Shown here piece after piece: positions 44,313-52,187 of a stretch of DNA of 64,000 nucleotides. Location: NCBI GenBank assembly GCA_046329435.1, contig JAXLUR010000007.1, positions 186,001 through 250,000 on the forward strand, given 5' to 3'. The first letter of the stretch is position 1. The number at the start of each line of letters is the position of its first letter. The notes beneath the pieces were generated by a model. That model had not been told where the DNA came from. It saw only the letters and a program-made list of their open reading frames with translations, and searched no databases. The translations under genes and the position numbers were made by a program. Origin of the DNA: M3007 sp046329435 (lineage in GTDB: Bacteria; Bacteroidota; Bacteroidia; Chitinophagales; Saprospiraceae).

Positions 44313-45818
44313 ATGCCGTCTGCGCGAAAACGGCTCTCCTTCCTCTTCTTCCTGCTGCCCCTTTTTCTCAGTGCCCGTTCGCCATACAACATTCTCGATT
44401 TTGGCGCCGTAGCCGACAGCCAGACGCTCAACACCCCGGCCATTCAGGCGGCTATCGACCGAGCGCATGCCGACGGCAAAGGCGTAGTGCTCATCCCGAA
44501 AGGCGTTTTTTTAAGCGGAAGTATTTGGCTGAAATCGGGCGTCGAACTGCGTTTTCAAAAAGGCGCCGTTTTGCTGGGCAGCACGTTGCGGGCCGATTAC
44601 CAAAAAATCAACTGGCACGCCTTGTTGCTGGCCGACGGCCAGTCTGACATCACCCTGACCGGCGAGGGCGCCATCGACGGCCAGGGCGCCGCGCTGGCAG
44701 CCAATGTCGTCTATCTGGTGCAAAGCGGTCAGCTCGTCGATCCCTATTGGGGAAACAACCGGCCCCACGAACGCGAAAGACCTCAACTCATTGAATTTGC
44801 CCGTTGCAAAAATGTGCGCGTGGAAGGCATTACCCTGCGCAATTCGGCTTGCTGGGTACAGACCTACGACCGCTGCGACGGGGTGGCGATTCGCCGCATC
44901 AGGGTGGAAAGCCGCGCCTACTGGAACAACGACGGCATCGATATCGTGGACTCGCGCAATGTGCTGGTCCGCGATTGTTACATTGATTCGGCTGACGACG
45001 GAATTTGCCTCAAATCATCGTGGCCGCCGGCCATTTGCGAAAATATCCGGATCGAGCGCTGCACGATCCGCTCCAGCGCCAGCGCTTTCAAACTGGGCAC
45101 CGCCTCCAAAAGCGGTTTTCGCAAGGTGCGCGTGCGCGACCTCGTCATTTACGACACCTACCGCTCGGCCATCGCCCTGGAGGTCGTCGATGGCGGTTTT
45201 ATTGAAGACATCGACATCGCACGGGTCAAGGCATTTCACACGGGCAACGCGATTTTTATCCGCCTGGGCCACCGCAACCGAAAAGGAGAAGCGGGCAGCC
45301 TGAAAGGCGTCCGCATCCGCGATGTGTATGTCGAGGTTCCGGCCGGCCGGCCGGATGCGGGCTACGCCTTCGAGGGGCCCGAAGTAAAGGAGCCGCACAA
45401 CCTGTTCCCTTCGTCCATTTGCGGGTTGCCCGGGCGCCCCGTACGCGATATTGCGCTGCGCAATATCCATATCCGCTTTGCAGGCGGCGGGCGCCCCGAA
45501 CAGGCTTATTTGCCGCTGGATTCGCTCGACCGAGTGCCCGAACGACCGTCGGAATATCCCGAGTTTTCCATGTTCGGCGAATTGCCGGCCTGGGGCTTCT
45601 TCATCCGGCACGCCGAAAACGTGTCGATGCGCCGGATACGGCTCGAGTGCGTGCAGGCTGATTACCGGCCCTGCATAGTGGCGGATGATGTACAAGGCCT
45701 TGATTTTGAAAAGATTGATATAAAACAGGCACACGAGGGGCCAATCTTTTACCTGCACCGTTCGGGTCCCGTCGATTTTCAAAAGTCGGGCTTGAAAAAG
45801 CCGGAGCGCAGCGATTAA
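44313..45818 (+). CDS. Glycoside hydrolase family 28-like (polygalacturonase fold)
   Basis: A 501-residue right-handed beta-helix protein with signal peptide (LSFLFFLLPLFLSARS). The Pectate_lyase_3-like opening YNILDFGAVADS leads to GH28 blocks: WNNDGIDI and SADDGICLKS supply the expected catalytic aspartates (about 205 and 225). The GHG motif of classic polygalacturonases is replaced (SAFKLGTASKSGF), so it may act on a different uronic-acid glycan. An alternative ATG at 44226 would overlap the previous stop codon. No sorting tail, so probably periplasmic. Confidence 0.8.
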   Translation: MPSARKRLSFLFFLLPLFLSARSPYNILDFGAVADSQTLNTPAIQAAIDRAHADGKGVVLIPKGVFLSGSIWLKSGVELRFQKGAVLLGSTLRADYQKINWHALLLADGQSDITLTGEGAIDGQGAALAANVVYLVQSGQLVDPYWGNNRPHERERPQLIEFARCKNVRVEGITLRNSACWVQTYDRCDGVAIRRIRVESRAYWNNDGIDIVDSRNVLVRDCYIDSADDGICLKSSWPPAICENIRIERCTIRSSASAFKLGTASKSGFRKVRVRDLVIYDTYRSAIALEVVDGGFIEDIDIARVKAFHTGNAIFIRLGHRNRKGEAGSLKGVRIRDVYVEVPAGRPDAGYAFEGPEVKEPHNLFPSSICGLPGRPVRDIALRNIHIRFAGGGRPEQAYLPLDSLDRVPERPSEYPEFSMFGELPAWGFFIRHAENVSMRRIRLECVQADYRPCIVADDVQGLDFEKIDIKQAHEGPIFYLHRSGPVDFQKSGLKKPERSD

Positions 45819-45875
45819 CAAGCGGCGAAACGACCCGCTACAGCATCGAGTTCTTCGACTTACATTTGCCCTGTC

Positions 45876-47366
45876 ATGGCGAAATCCATTCAACAGCGCA
45901 TTATTTTCGGGTTAAAAGTTCGGCATTTCAGACAGGTCAACGGCTGGAACTTCGACGACCTGGCCAGCCGGGCCAAAATGTCGGTCTCCTATCTCAATGA
46001 GATCGAAAAAGGCAAAAAATACCCCCTTTCCGACAACCTCAACCGCCTGGCACAGGCTTTCGATATTTCGCCGGAAGCCCTGGCCTCGCCCGAGTTGCCC
46101 AAATCACTGGCGCCGATCGGCGAACTGTTGCAAAGCAATTTTTTGAACGAACTGCCGCTCGATCTTTTTGGCATAGAACTGCAACAGGTCATCGAAATCA
46201 TCGCGCGCGCGCCCGACCGCGTCAACGCGTTTATTTCCGCCCTGCTCGAAATCGCCCGCAATTACTCCCTTCGCGACGAAAACTTCTACTTCGCCGCCCT
46301 GCGCGCCTATCAGGAGTTGCACATGAATTTTTTTGAAGACATCGAGCGGGCTGCCGAAGAATTTGTCTCTGCCAATCACTTGCCCGACAATGGCGGCGTG
46401 CCGGCCGATCAGCTGGCCAGGATTCTGAAAAAACGATACGGCTACAAATTTGACGAAGAGGGCCTCGACAAATACCCAGAACTCGCGAGCCTGCGCTCCG
46501 TTTTTGTTCCCCAGAAAAAACGCTTGCTGCTCAATGCCCGGCTAAGCGAGCGGCAACGGGCTTTTCAACTGGGTAAAGAATTGGGATTCAATGTACTGGA
46601 ACTTGAAGAGCGCCCGCTCGCGTCGAGCCTGATGCGCGTAAAATCTTTTGAGGAAGTGCTCAACAACTACCGGGCGGCTTATTTTTCAGTGGCCATCCTG
46701 ATCAACCGGCAGGCTTTTGTAAAAGACCTGCGCGCATTTTTTTCCCATACCGCCTGGAATGCCTCGTTTCTGCTCAACTTGTTGCACAAGTATCAGGCGA
46801 GCCCCGAGGTGCTTTTTCAGCGCTTCAACGTACTGGCAGGCGAATTCAACCTCCACAAGGTCTTTTTTCAACGCTTCATCCACGACCTCGATCGCGACGG
46901 ATTCGATGTGGACAAGGAATTGCACCTCAACCGCAAACACCAGCCCCATGCCTCGGGGCTGAACGAACACTATTGCCGCCGCTGGCTGTCGCTTTCACTC
47001 TTGCGCGATTTGCAGCAACGCCAGCACGACGCGGGTCGGCCGGATGTTGACTGGATCGCCGGGGTACAGCGGGCGCAATTTCTGGACACAGGGGAGGAAT
47101 ATTTGTGTTTTGCCGTCGCCAAACCTGGCTACCCGACGCCCAATCGCAACATCAGCGTGGTGTTGGGTATTTTGCTTGATGCCGATGCGCGGCGCATTAT
47201 CCGGTTCTGGAACGACCCCTCGATTCCGCGAAAGGTGGTCAATGTTACCTGCGAGCGCTGCGCGCTCCTCGAGTGTACGGAACGGGCGGCGGCGCCGGTC
47301 ATCATCAGGAAAAGAGAAACCCGCCGCCGCGTGGAGGATGCCTTGCTCAAATTAACGGGCCGGTAA
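45876..47366 (+). CDS. XRE-family regulator with IrrE-like C-terminal region
   Basis: A 496-residue regulator. The N-terminal HTH (FGLKVRHFRQVNGWNFDDLA, then SVSYLNEIEKGKKYPL) is followed by a region like ImmA/IrrE metallopeptidases and a C-terminal cysteine-containing segment (CERCALLECTERAA), as in RamB/short-chain acyl-responsive regulators. The zinc motif expected as HExxH reads GKELGF, so peptidase activity is unlikely. Related proteins control acyl-CoA metabolism; the targets here are unknown. Its stop codon directly abuts that of the convergent gldD. Confidence 0.82.
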   Translation: MAKSIQQRIIFGLKVRHFRQVNGWNFDDLASRAKMSVSYLNEIEKGKKYPLSDNLNRLAQAFDISPEALASPELPKSLAPIGELLQSNFLNELPLDLFGIELQQVIEIIARAPDRVNAFISALLEIARNYSLRDENFYFAALRAYQELHMNFFEDIERAAEEFVSANHLPDNGGVPADQLARILKKRYGYKFDEEGLDKYPELASLRSVFVPQKKRLLLNARLSERQRAFQLGKELGFNVLELEERPLASSLMRVKSFEEVLNNYRAAYFSVAILINRQAFVKDLRAFFSHTAWNASFLLNLLHKYQASPEVLFQRFNVLAGEFNLHKVFFQRFIHDLDRDGFDVDKELHLNRKHQPHASGLNEHYCRRWLSLSLLRDLQQRQHDAGRPDVDWIAGVQRAQFLDTGEEYLCFAVAKPGYPTPNRNISVVLGILLDADARRIIRFWNDPSIPRKVVNVTCERCALLECTERAAAPVIIRKRETRRRVEDALLKLTGR

Positions 47367-47972
47367 TCAGTTCTGCCATTTCAGGGTCGAGACAAGCCGG
47401 TCGAGGTCTTGTTTCATAAATTCGATCACCGGCGCCAGCGAGTCGGGGCGGGTCTGTGTGTTGAAGTACAAGGCGCCGCGCATGAAGTGTCGGGTAGAGT
47501 CGGTCAGGAAAAACTGGTACGACGATGCGGCGGGGCCCTCCACATTGAACACCACGCCATGTACATGGTCGGCGTCGCGGTGAACGGGTATGTCCTGAAT
47601 GTAGCTGGCTTTGATGTTGTGTTTCTGGGTCATTTCAAAAGCATCTTCCACCAATTCATCGAAGCGTTTGCGGTTGGTGACGGGGTAGTAGCTGCAGTAG
47701 ATTTTTGCATTGAGCGCCGGCACGTTGAGGTTGAACCAGCAATCGCTTTCCGGGCGCCCGCCGAAAAAACTGGTGTCTTGTTCGACTTCGGCATATACGG
47801 CCTGATCGAAGCTGAACTGGCAAAAATCAGTTTGAAAAGGCTTGTATTTTTTTTCGGGATAGATCACGCGCGGGTAGTCGCGCGGTTTGGGCACCGAAAC
47901 GTGTTCTTCACACGCGGAGAGCGACATCAGGCAGCAGGCAAACAGAGGGGCAAAAAGAGGCAACAATCGCAT
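47367..47972 (-). CDS. gldD: Gliding motility lipoprotein GldD
   Basis: A 201-residue lipoprotein with lipobox SLSAC (Cys 21). GldD landmarks are VPKPRDYPRVIYPEKKYKPF, then HNIKASYIQDIPVHR and the highly conserved SSYQFFLTDSTRHFMRGALY, ending VSTLKWQN. GldD is required for gliding and T9SS function in Flavobacterium. It often neighbours gldB/gldE elsewhere; here it is alone, converging with the XRE gene. Confidence 0.92.
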   Translation of the reverse strand: MRLLPLFAPLFACCLMSLSACEEHVSVPKPRDYPRVIYPEKKYKPFQTDFCQFSFDQAVYAEVEQDTSFFGGRPESDCWFNLNVPALNAKIYCSYYPVTNRKRFDELVEDAFEMTQKHNIKASYIQDIPVHRDADHVHGVVFNVEGPAASSYQFFLTDSTRHFMRGALYFNTQTRPDSLAPVIEFMKQDLDRLVSTLKWQN

Positions 47973-48046
47973 AGTCGAAACAGCTTGGGCAATAGAATGG
48001 GCAAAGGTTGATAAAAATTGCCTTTACCGGGCGCTTTTGACTGGTT

Positions 48047-48982
48047 CTAGTTGTTGTTCCATTTCTGGAGGCGCAGCTGGTAGCGTTTGTCGTTGACAGG
48101 CCAGGCGTCTTTGTCGAGCGAGGCTTCCAGTTCTTCGTCGAGGCCGCTCAGCAGGCGAGGGAAAAAATCGATGCCCGTTATTTTTTCCACCTGATCGATC
48201 GTGACGGCATAGTCCATCAAGGGTTTGTCGCTACGCTGGTTGGGCATAATGAAGGCGATGGCCCGGCGTTGGTCTGGGGCGAGCAGGATTTTGTAAAAAT
48301 AGGCCGGCACGGTCACTTTGCTGAATCCGATCTGGCCCAGGCCGGGTTTGGTCAGAACAGGGCCGCTGACGACGTACAGTTTTTTGAATTTACGCGCCCA
48401 GTCGCGGGTGTTTTCTTCCAGTTCACGCCATACGCCGCCGTTAAAAGCATGCAGTTGCGGGCTGATATTGCTCATAAAAAACGTCTCTGAAATAGCTTCC
48501 TCCCGAAAGGCCATGTCGGCTGCCGGCACGAGGTGGCCGCGGTCGTAGCCGCTTCCGTTGTAATCGCGCGGGGTAGCGCTTTCGGTGCGCACGGCGGGGT
48601 CGGGCAGAAAAGTTGCCGGCCGCTCGGCCCAGTTTTCATTCAGCCGGTCGCGGGTGAGTTCGTGTACTGTCCAGCTTGCCTGTTCGTGTGATTCGTCGTA
48701 GGCCAGCGCGTACCAGGTGTGGCGCACGAGTTCGGAGCCCTGTGGCGTGGAGGGCAATAATTCGTCGGGAATTGTGGATGCCGGGGCTGTGTCGGACGAT
48801 TGGCCTTGTTGAGGAGCGGTGTCGGAGGGCAGTTCGGTAGTGGGGCGGGGGATGGGGTTCTCGTCGGGCTTTTTCCCCGAAAACTGGTTGAACGCCCAGT
48901 ATGCCAAGCCTGCCAGCAGGGCGAACAGCCCTGTTTTGAACAAAAAACCGCCAGAATCGGGGGAAGAAGAGCGACGCGCCAT
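48047..48982 (-). CDS. DNA/RNA non-specific endonuclease, membrane-anchored or secreted
   Basis: A 311-residue protein. An N-terminal hydrophobic helix (FLFKTGLFALLAGLAYWAF) is followed by a Pro/Thr-rich linker and a beta-beta-alpha-metal nuclease domain with the active motif YDRGHLVPAADM (about 175) and FFMSNISPQLHAFN. NucA/Serratia-type nucleases cut DNA and RNA without sequence preference. The start at 48982 is chosen over an upstream codon that adds eight residues. It lies next to the tRNA-Met/island junction but is host-side. Confidence 0.88.
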   Translation of the reverse strand: MARRSSSPDSGGFLFKTGLFALLAGLAYWAFNQFSGKKPDENPIPRPTTELPSDTAPQQGQSSDTAPASTIPDELLPSTPQGSELVRHTWYALAYDESHEQASWTVHELTRDRLNENWAERPATFLPDPAVRTESATPRDYNGSGYDRGHLVPAADMAFREEAISETFFMSNISPQLHAFNGGVWRELEENTRDWARKFKKLYVVSGPVLTKPGLGQIGFSKVTVPAYFYKILLAPDQRRAIAFIMPNQRSDKPLMDYAVTIDQVEKITGIDFFPRLLSGLDEELEASLDKDAWPVNDKRYQLRLQKWNNN

Positions 48983-49079
48983 TTTTTCAACATTTGTTTG
49001 ACGCAAAAATAAACATTTTGTTGAAGGGGGCGTGTGTTTTTGCTTTTCCGTGGCCGGAGAAGGATTTTTTAAGCAGGGG

Positions 49080-49110
49080 TTGGCGAAATGCCGGAAGGAG
49101 TGTACCTTTG
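49080..49110 (+). promoter_or_regulatory. Promoter of tRNA-Met
   Basis: TTG at 49080-49082 and TACCTTTG at 49103-49110 are separated by 20 bases, matching the Bacteroidota -33/-7 pair. The tRNA begins 14 bases further on. Confidence 0.65.
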
Positions 49111-49124
49111 TGCCCGCTTAAAAA

Positions 49125-49198
49125 GGCGCGGTAGCTCAGCTGGTCAGAGCGTGCGATTCATAATCGCAAGGTCGCGAGTTCAAGCCTCGCCCGCGCTA
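49125..49198 (+). tRNA. tRNA-Met (anticodon CAU), integration target
   Basis: A 74-nt cloverleaf. The acceptor GGCGCGG pairs with CCGCGCT (first pair G-T), the anticodon stem TGCGA/TCGCA encloses TTCATAA with anticodon CAT, and the T arm is GCGAGTTCAAGCCTCGC. CCA is not encoded. A CAU anticodon could also mark tRNA-Ile2 read after lysidine modification; elongator Met is the simpler call. The last bases are shared with the island's attL repeat, so the tRNA stays intact. Confidence 0.9.
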
Positions 49199-49199
49199 C
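49183..49199 (+). repeat. attL: 17-bp direct repeat in the tRNA 3' end
   Basis: AGCCTCGCCCGCGCTAC, the 3' strand of the T arm and acceptor of tRNA-Met, recurs exactly at 61908-61924 beside the integrase end. This is the expected product of site-specific insertion into a tRNA gene by a tyrosine recombinase. Confidence 0.88.
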
Positions 49200-49212
49200 T
49201 CACTTATTTTTC

Positions 49213-49246
49213 AACGGCCTGACGTTCAACACGTTAGGCCGTTTTT
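49213..49246 (+). terminator. Terminator supplied by the element behind tRNA-Met
   Basis: AACGGCCT pairs with AGGCCGTT (outer stem 49213-49243), extended by GACG/CGTT, and is followed by a T tract. It resembles the host terminator beyond attR (61937-61973), sharing AACGGCCTGAC. The inserted element thus provides the tRNA with a substitute terminator. Confidence 0.65.
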
Positions 49247-49261
49247 GTTTGTTGCCGTTGT

Positions 49262-49281
49262 CGTTTTGTTGCCGGTTTTTT
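49262..49281 (+). repeat. Candidate integrase arm site, left copy
   Basis: CGTTTTGTTGCCGGTTTTTT is repeated exactly, in the same orientation, at 61747-61766. Each copy sits just inside its end of the element (63 bp from the attL core, 142 bp from the attR core), as expected for arm-type binding sites of a tyrosine integrase. Confidence 0.55.
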
Positions 49282-49830
49282 GCCAAAACCCTACTTTTTC
49301 GGGCCTGTACCGCGTAAACCCGCGATGCGATCCACTCGCACAAATCCACGATGCCAGCTGTCAGCGCAAGAACCGGCGAGGCTTCCAGGAACCGGCCGGC
49401 GTACCTGGCTGGCTCGCACCAACCGGCGAGCCTGGCCGCCGATCCGGGACGCGGCGGCTGCTATGGACCGGCTCGCAGGTTGAGGCGAGGCTGGAGCATC
49501 GCACTTTTCCGCGTGGCGGGATCCATCGCACCTGTCCGCGTGGCGATATCGCCGCCAAAAGAAAACGGCTTGGTTTTCGCGCCCGGCGCTGCTGATCCGG
49601 AACATCGAGGGCGACCAGGTGAGCACCGGCCACCGATTCGCGCGGCGCGGCTGATCCGGGGCATCGAGGGCGACCAGGTGAGCACCGGCCGCTGATCCGC
49701 GCGGCCGCTGATCCGGGGCATCGAGGGCGACCAAGTGAGCGCCGGCCACCGATCCGCGCGGCGCGGCTGGGGCATCGAGGGCGACCAGGTGAGCACCGGC
49801 CACTGATCCGCGCGGCGCGGCTGGGGCTTT
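49282..49830. repeat. GC-rich region with about four tandem 54-59-bp repeats
   Basis: No convincing gene occupies these 549 bases. Tandem units begin at 49592, 49651, 49708 and 49767 (lengths 59, 57, 59 and 54), with a partial fifth at 49821. Each contains GGCATCGAGGGCGACCAGGT or a near match, then GAGCACCGGCC and ATCCGCGCGGC. The left half (49370-49560) has looser related motifs such as CCGATCCGGGACGCG and two CGCGTGGCG blocks. Frames through the repeats give only low-complexity peptides (GAHLVALDAPD). Possible roles are structured RNA, a protein-binding array or decayed sequence. Confidence 0.55.
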
Positions 49831-50073
49831 TTATGCTAAAACGGTGTCGGGGTCGAATCCGATTTGTCGCAGCTCCCGGCGCACGTTCACGGTAAGATAT
49901 TCGCGGAATGTCCGTTCGGCGATTCCGAAGGCTGGCCCAATATGGTTTCTGAAAATCCAGGCATCGGGCACGCCTGGGCGTTTGTTTTGCCGGTAGGCAT
50001 TTTGGACGGCATGCACACGCAGGATAAAGTTTTTCCGGCGGCTGACTTGCCGGGCGTCGGCTGTGTTGCTCAT
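49831..50073 (-). CDS. Small basic protein, possible DNA-binding (80 residues)
   Basis: Not assigned to a named family. The protein is basic with a helix-rich centre, RVHAVQNAYRQNKRPGVPDA, then IGPAFGIAERTFREYLTVNV, which looks like a helix-turn-helix with ERTFREYL as the second helix. Similar small proteins are common on Bacteroidota mobile elements. The start at 50073 is chosen because the eight upstream codons look non-coding. It lies at the left end of the element, leftward. Confidence 0.55.
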   Translation of the reverse strand: MSNTADARQVSRRKNFILRVHAVQNAYRQNKRPGVPDAWIFRNHIGPAFGIAERTFREYLTVNVRRELRQIGFDPDTVLA

Positions 50074-50103
50074 TCTTACGGCGCAGATAGGTGACAAAGA
50101 AAA

Positions 50104-50148
50104 AGCCCGGCAGATTCGGCCGCTTTATGCGGTGAATCCTGCCGGGCT
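50104..50148 (-). terminator. Terminator, leftward, within the element
   Basis: AGCCCGGCAG (50104-50113) pairs with CTGCCGGGCT (50139-50148). ATTC/GAAT pairing and an inner CCGC/GCGG hairpin extend it. On the minus strand it is followed by four T. A second, weaker hairpin with a T tract lies at about 50262-50298. Both stand downstream of the minus-strand pair ending at 50411. No gene is seen in the remaining 50149-50410. Confidence 0.65.
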
Positions 50149-50410
50149 GTCTATTCTGACGCTGCCGGACTTGACCGGGGCGCGGCACAAAGCTACGGCC
50201 AACCGGCGACCTTTACACGCCGCCCGGCAGCCGTTGCCGGCTGGCGTGTCTGTTGGTCAACAAAAAAGCCCGTTCCGGCGCGGGGCTGAAACGGACTTTC
50301 GGCGCGCCGCCGGCTGCCCCGTGGTTATGCAAACCACGTTCTCACCTGGGCGACGTGCCGGGCCAAAGATAGGCCGCTTTTTGCACTTTGCCACTTATCG
50401 GCATCTGGCT

Positions 50411-50725
50411 TTAAAGGTACTGCTCGATCAAAGGCCAGTCCCTTTCTATTTGGAATCCCAACTGTACAGTTTCAATCTTTTGGGCCTTTTTCAAACCCAC
50501 CTCATCCGCTGGCCCGTATGTGCTCAACCAGCAGTCAAAGCCCTGAAATTCGGCCCGGTGCTTTTTATTGTAATGGTTGAAAACCAAAAACCTGCCTCCG
50601 CTGGTTTTTCGGTAGTACAGGTCAGAATCGGGCAAACAATCCCCGGCCTTGTCCACTGTTTGGGCGAAATTGAATTGCCGAAGGGTATCAATAAATTCTG
50701 ATATTCTTTTTTTGTCCTCGTTCAT
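50411..50725 (-). CDS. Hypothetical protein, 104 residues
   Basis: Not recognised. A soluble, charged protein with no signal peptide, reading from MNEDKKRISEFIDTLRQFNF through GGRFLVFNHYNKKHRAEFQG to RDWPLIEQYL. Its start overlaps the stop of the preceding gene by four bases (ATGA), so the two form a translationally coupled pair, as in toxin-immunity or paired accessory genes. A terminator follows. Nothing in the sequence shows function. Confidence 0.6.
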   Translation of the reverse strand: MNEDKKRISEFIDTLRQFNFAQTVDKAGDCLPDSDLYYRKTSGGRFLVFNHYNKKHRAEFQGFDCWLSTYGPADEVGLKKAQKIETVQLGFQIERDWPLIEQYL

Positions 50726-51072
50726 TGGCCCTCCGCTTTTAGGTCCGACAGGATTTTGATTTTCTCAAAGTAATCGCCCCAATATTTCGGGCTGTCCTTT
50801 GGGTTGGTGGCATCGCTGATAAGCCAAAAAATATCAATCTCGCCCTTTTCATTGCGTCTTATCCCGTCTTTGTCCGACCAGGTAAGTTTTAGAATTTTAG
50901 CCTCCGTCAAGCCTTTATATCTGACGTGAACAGGGTAGTTTTCTTCTTCGGTATATTCGTAGGTGTTCCACCCCAAAGGCTTGTATTCCCGGTTGAAAAC
51001 GAACCACTCGTTTTTGTCATTTTTTCTCATGCCGTAGGGCATGTTGATGCGGAAGAAATCGCCAAGTGCCAT
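50722..51072 (-). CDS. Hypothetical protein, 116 residues
   Basis: Not recognised. A soluble protein starting MALGDFFRINMPYGMRKND, with many aromatic and charged residues (EWFVFNREYKPLGWNTYEYT) and a central YPVHVRYKGLTEAKILKLTW. The start at 51072 is preferred; an upstream extension would run through the hairpin at 51126. It is coupled by a four-base overlap to the next gene. The adjacent hairpin repeat may carry its control region. Confidence 0.6.
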   Translation of the reverse strand: MALGDFFRINMPYGMRKNDKNEWFVFNREYKPLGWNTYEYTEEENYPVHVRYKGLTEAKILKLTWSDKDGIRRNEKGEIDIFWLISDATNPKDSPKYWGDYFEKIKILSDLKAEGQ

Positions 51073-51125
51073 GTGTTTGAACGGTTTTTTTATCCTGCTG
51101 CAAAGTAGAAATATTTCCAAAATCA

Positions 51126-51165
51126 AGCGCCGCGCCCGGATCACTCCCGGCGCGGCGCTCGCTTT
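51126..51165. repeat. Palindromic hairpin repeat, copy 1
   Basis: AGCGCCGCGC pairs with GCGCGGCGCT (51126-51159) around a short loop containing GGATCACTCCC, followed by CGCTTTT. The element recurs at 51829-51875. This copy lies between divergently oriented genes, where no terminator is needed, so it may be a mobile or regulatory palindrome rather than a simple terminator. Confidence 0.6.
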
Positions 51166-51231
51166 TCATTTTGGCTTTTTCTTTGCTATGTTTGAGCGGG
51201 CGCGCTTGCGTCCCATAAACAGCAGTGATTT

Positions 51232-51813
51232 ATGACAGTAGTCCGCTTTGTCCTGGGGGGCTTCCTGGGCCTTTTTGCGTTCGTGGCCCTTTGTATGGGC
51301 CAATTTGTCACGGCTCTTTTTTGGGGCCTTTCCACACTCGTTTTATTACCGCCGGGCTTGAAATGGATAGAACGCCGTTCAGGGTTGCGTTTCAAAACCT
51401 GGCTAAAATACGTGTCGGTTATCGGCCTTTATTCGGTGGGGGCTTCTGCGTTCGATGCGCCCAAAATTCCAAAGCCAGCCGATCCGAAAGCGCTTGCCCC
51501 GGTGGTTATCCGTGACACGGTTTTTCTTCGTGACACGGTTCGGATGAAAGACACCACGGCAACCACACGGCCACAAAAGAAGGCCCGACGCGCCCGCACC
51601 CCGGCCACTCCTTCCAATTCTTTCGCCCCGGCTCCGCAACCCTACACAACGCCCACCCAGACCGCGCCGAAAAAGGTCAGGCAATCCCGCCCGCGCGGAT
51701 GCACATACAACGGCCATCCGCTCTATGTGGGGTCGCGCGGGGGCTGTTATTACTACACGGCATCAGGTCGGAAAGAGTACGTGGACAGGTCTTTATGTTC
51801 TGGGTGCGAGTAG
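51232..51813 (+). CDS. Small membrane protein with Cys-rich C-terminal repeat domain
   Basis: A 193-residue protein. Two hydrophobic segments at the N-terminus (VLGGFLGLFAFVALCMGQFV and ALFWGLSTLVLLP) lead to a Pro/Thr/Ala-rich linker. The compact C-terminal domain, RGCTYNGHPLYVGSRGGCYY followed by TASGRKEYVDRSLC, resembles the short YTGxRGGxYY units found in many bacterial and phage proteins. It is flanked on both sides by near-identical palindromic hairpins (51126 and 51829), as though it were a cassette. Function unknown. Confidence 0.6.
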   Translation: MTVVRFVLGGFLGLFAFVALCMGQFVTALFWGLSTLVLLPPGLKWIERRSGLRFKTWLKYVSVIGLYSVGASAFDAPKIPKPADPKALAPVVIRDTVFLRDTVRMKDTTATTRPQKKARRARTPATPSNSFAPAPQPYTTPTQTAPKKVRQSRPRGCTYNGHPLYVGSRGGCYYYTASGRKEYVDRSLCSGCE

Positions 51814-51828
51814 GCCACCCGGTCACCA

Positions 51829-51875
51829 AAAAGCGAGCGCCGCGCCGGATCACTCCCGGTGCGGCGCTCGCTTTT
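51829..51875. terminator. Palindromic hairpin repeat, copy 2 (bidirectional terminator)
   Basis: AAAAAGCGAGCGCCGC pairs with GCGGCGCTCGCTTTTT around CCGG/CCGG and a short ATCACTC loop. It has A tracts on the left and T tracts on the right, so it can terminate both the gene at 51232-51813 and the convergent one at 51910-52146. Nearly identical in core to copy 1 at 51126. Confidence 0.75.
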
Positions 51876-51909
51876 TGGACTTTTTAACCGACCAAACAGG
51901 CCGCCGGCC

Positions 51910-52146
51910 TCATCGCAGTTTTTCGATATAGACCGCGTACTCCTTCTCTGAGGTTTCAAACCGCATCGGGTTTTCATCGGCCCGCCGATGGGACAAGGTC
52001 GAGTAACTCAAAAATTCGCCGTCCTGTTCTTTCATGTCTTCACACAACTTTTTCAGGTTACCCCAAACGCCTAACACCTCTCCGTTTCCGGTTAGGACGC
52101 TGAATCTCTTTTCAGCCTTTTGTTCTTGGTAAGTTTTACCCTTCAT
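51910..52146 (-). CDS. Hypothetical protein, 78 residues
   Basis: Not recognised. A small charged protein starting MKGKTYQEQKAEKRFSVLTG, with a central GVWGNLKKLCEDMKEQDGEF and YSTLSHRRADENP. The composition and the strand-turn-helix pattern suggest a small DNA- or RNA-binding protein. The start at 52146 places it next to the divergent promoter region at 52188-52242, so it could be an autoregulator of the rightward operon. This is inference. Confidence 0.55.
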   Translation of the reverse strand: MKGKTYQEQKAEKRFSVLTGNGEVLGVWGNLKKLCEDMKEQDGEFLSYSTLSHRRADENPMRFETSEKEYAVYIEKLR

Positions 52147-52187
52147 GCTGCAAATATATCCGGGGCAATGTCCCCAAAAATGAAAGT

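Noticed and set aside
49125..49198. tRNA-Ile2 (CAU, lysidine-modified) instead of tRNA-Met
   Set aside because: The anticodon alone cannot decide. No clear Ile2 identity elements were recognised by eye, so Met was kept as the simpler call.
49291..49803. Long leftward frames through the GC-rich repeats as a repeat protein
   Set aside because: Frames are open in several phases because the DNA is GC-rich; unit lengths of 59, 57 and 54 do not keep one frame, and the peptides are low-complexity without a family match.
49592..49826. Possible CRISPR array
   Set aside because: The units are contiguous and 54-59 bp long with no variable spacers, and no cas gene is present.
50411..51072. Toxin-antitoxin pair
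   Set aside because: The four-base overlap fits, but neither protein shows a known toxin or antitoxin fold or motif, so only hypothetical calls are given.
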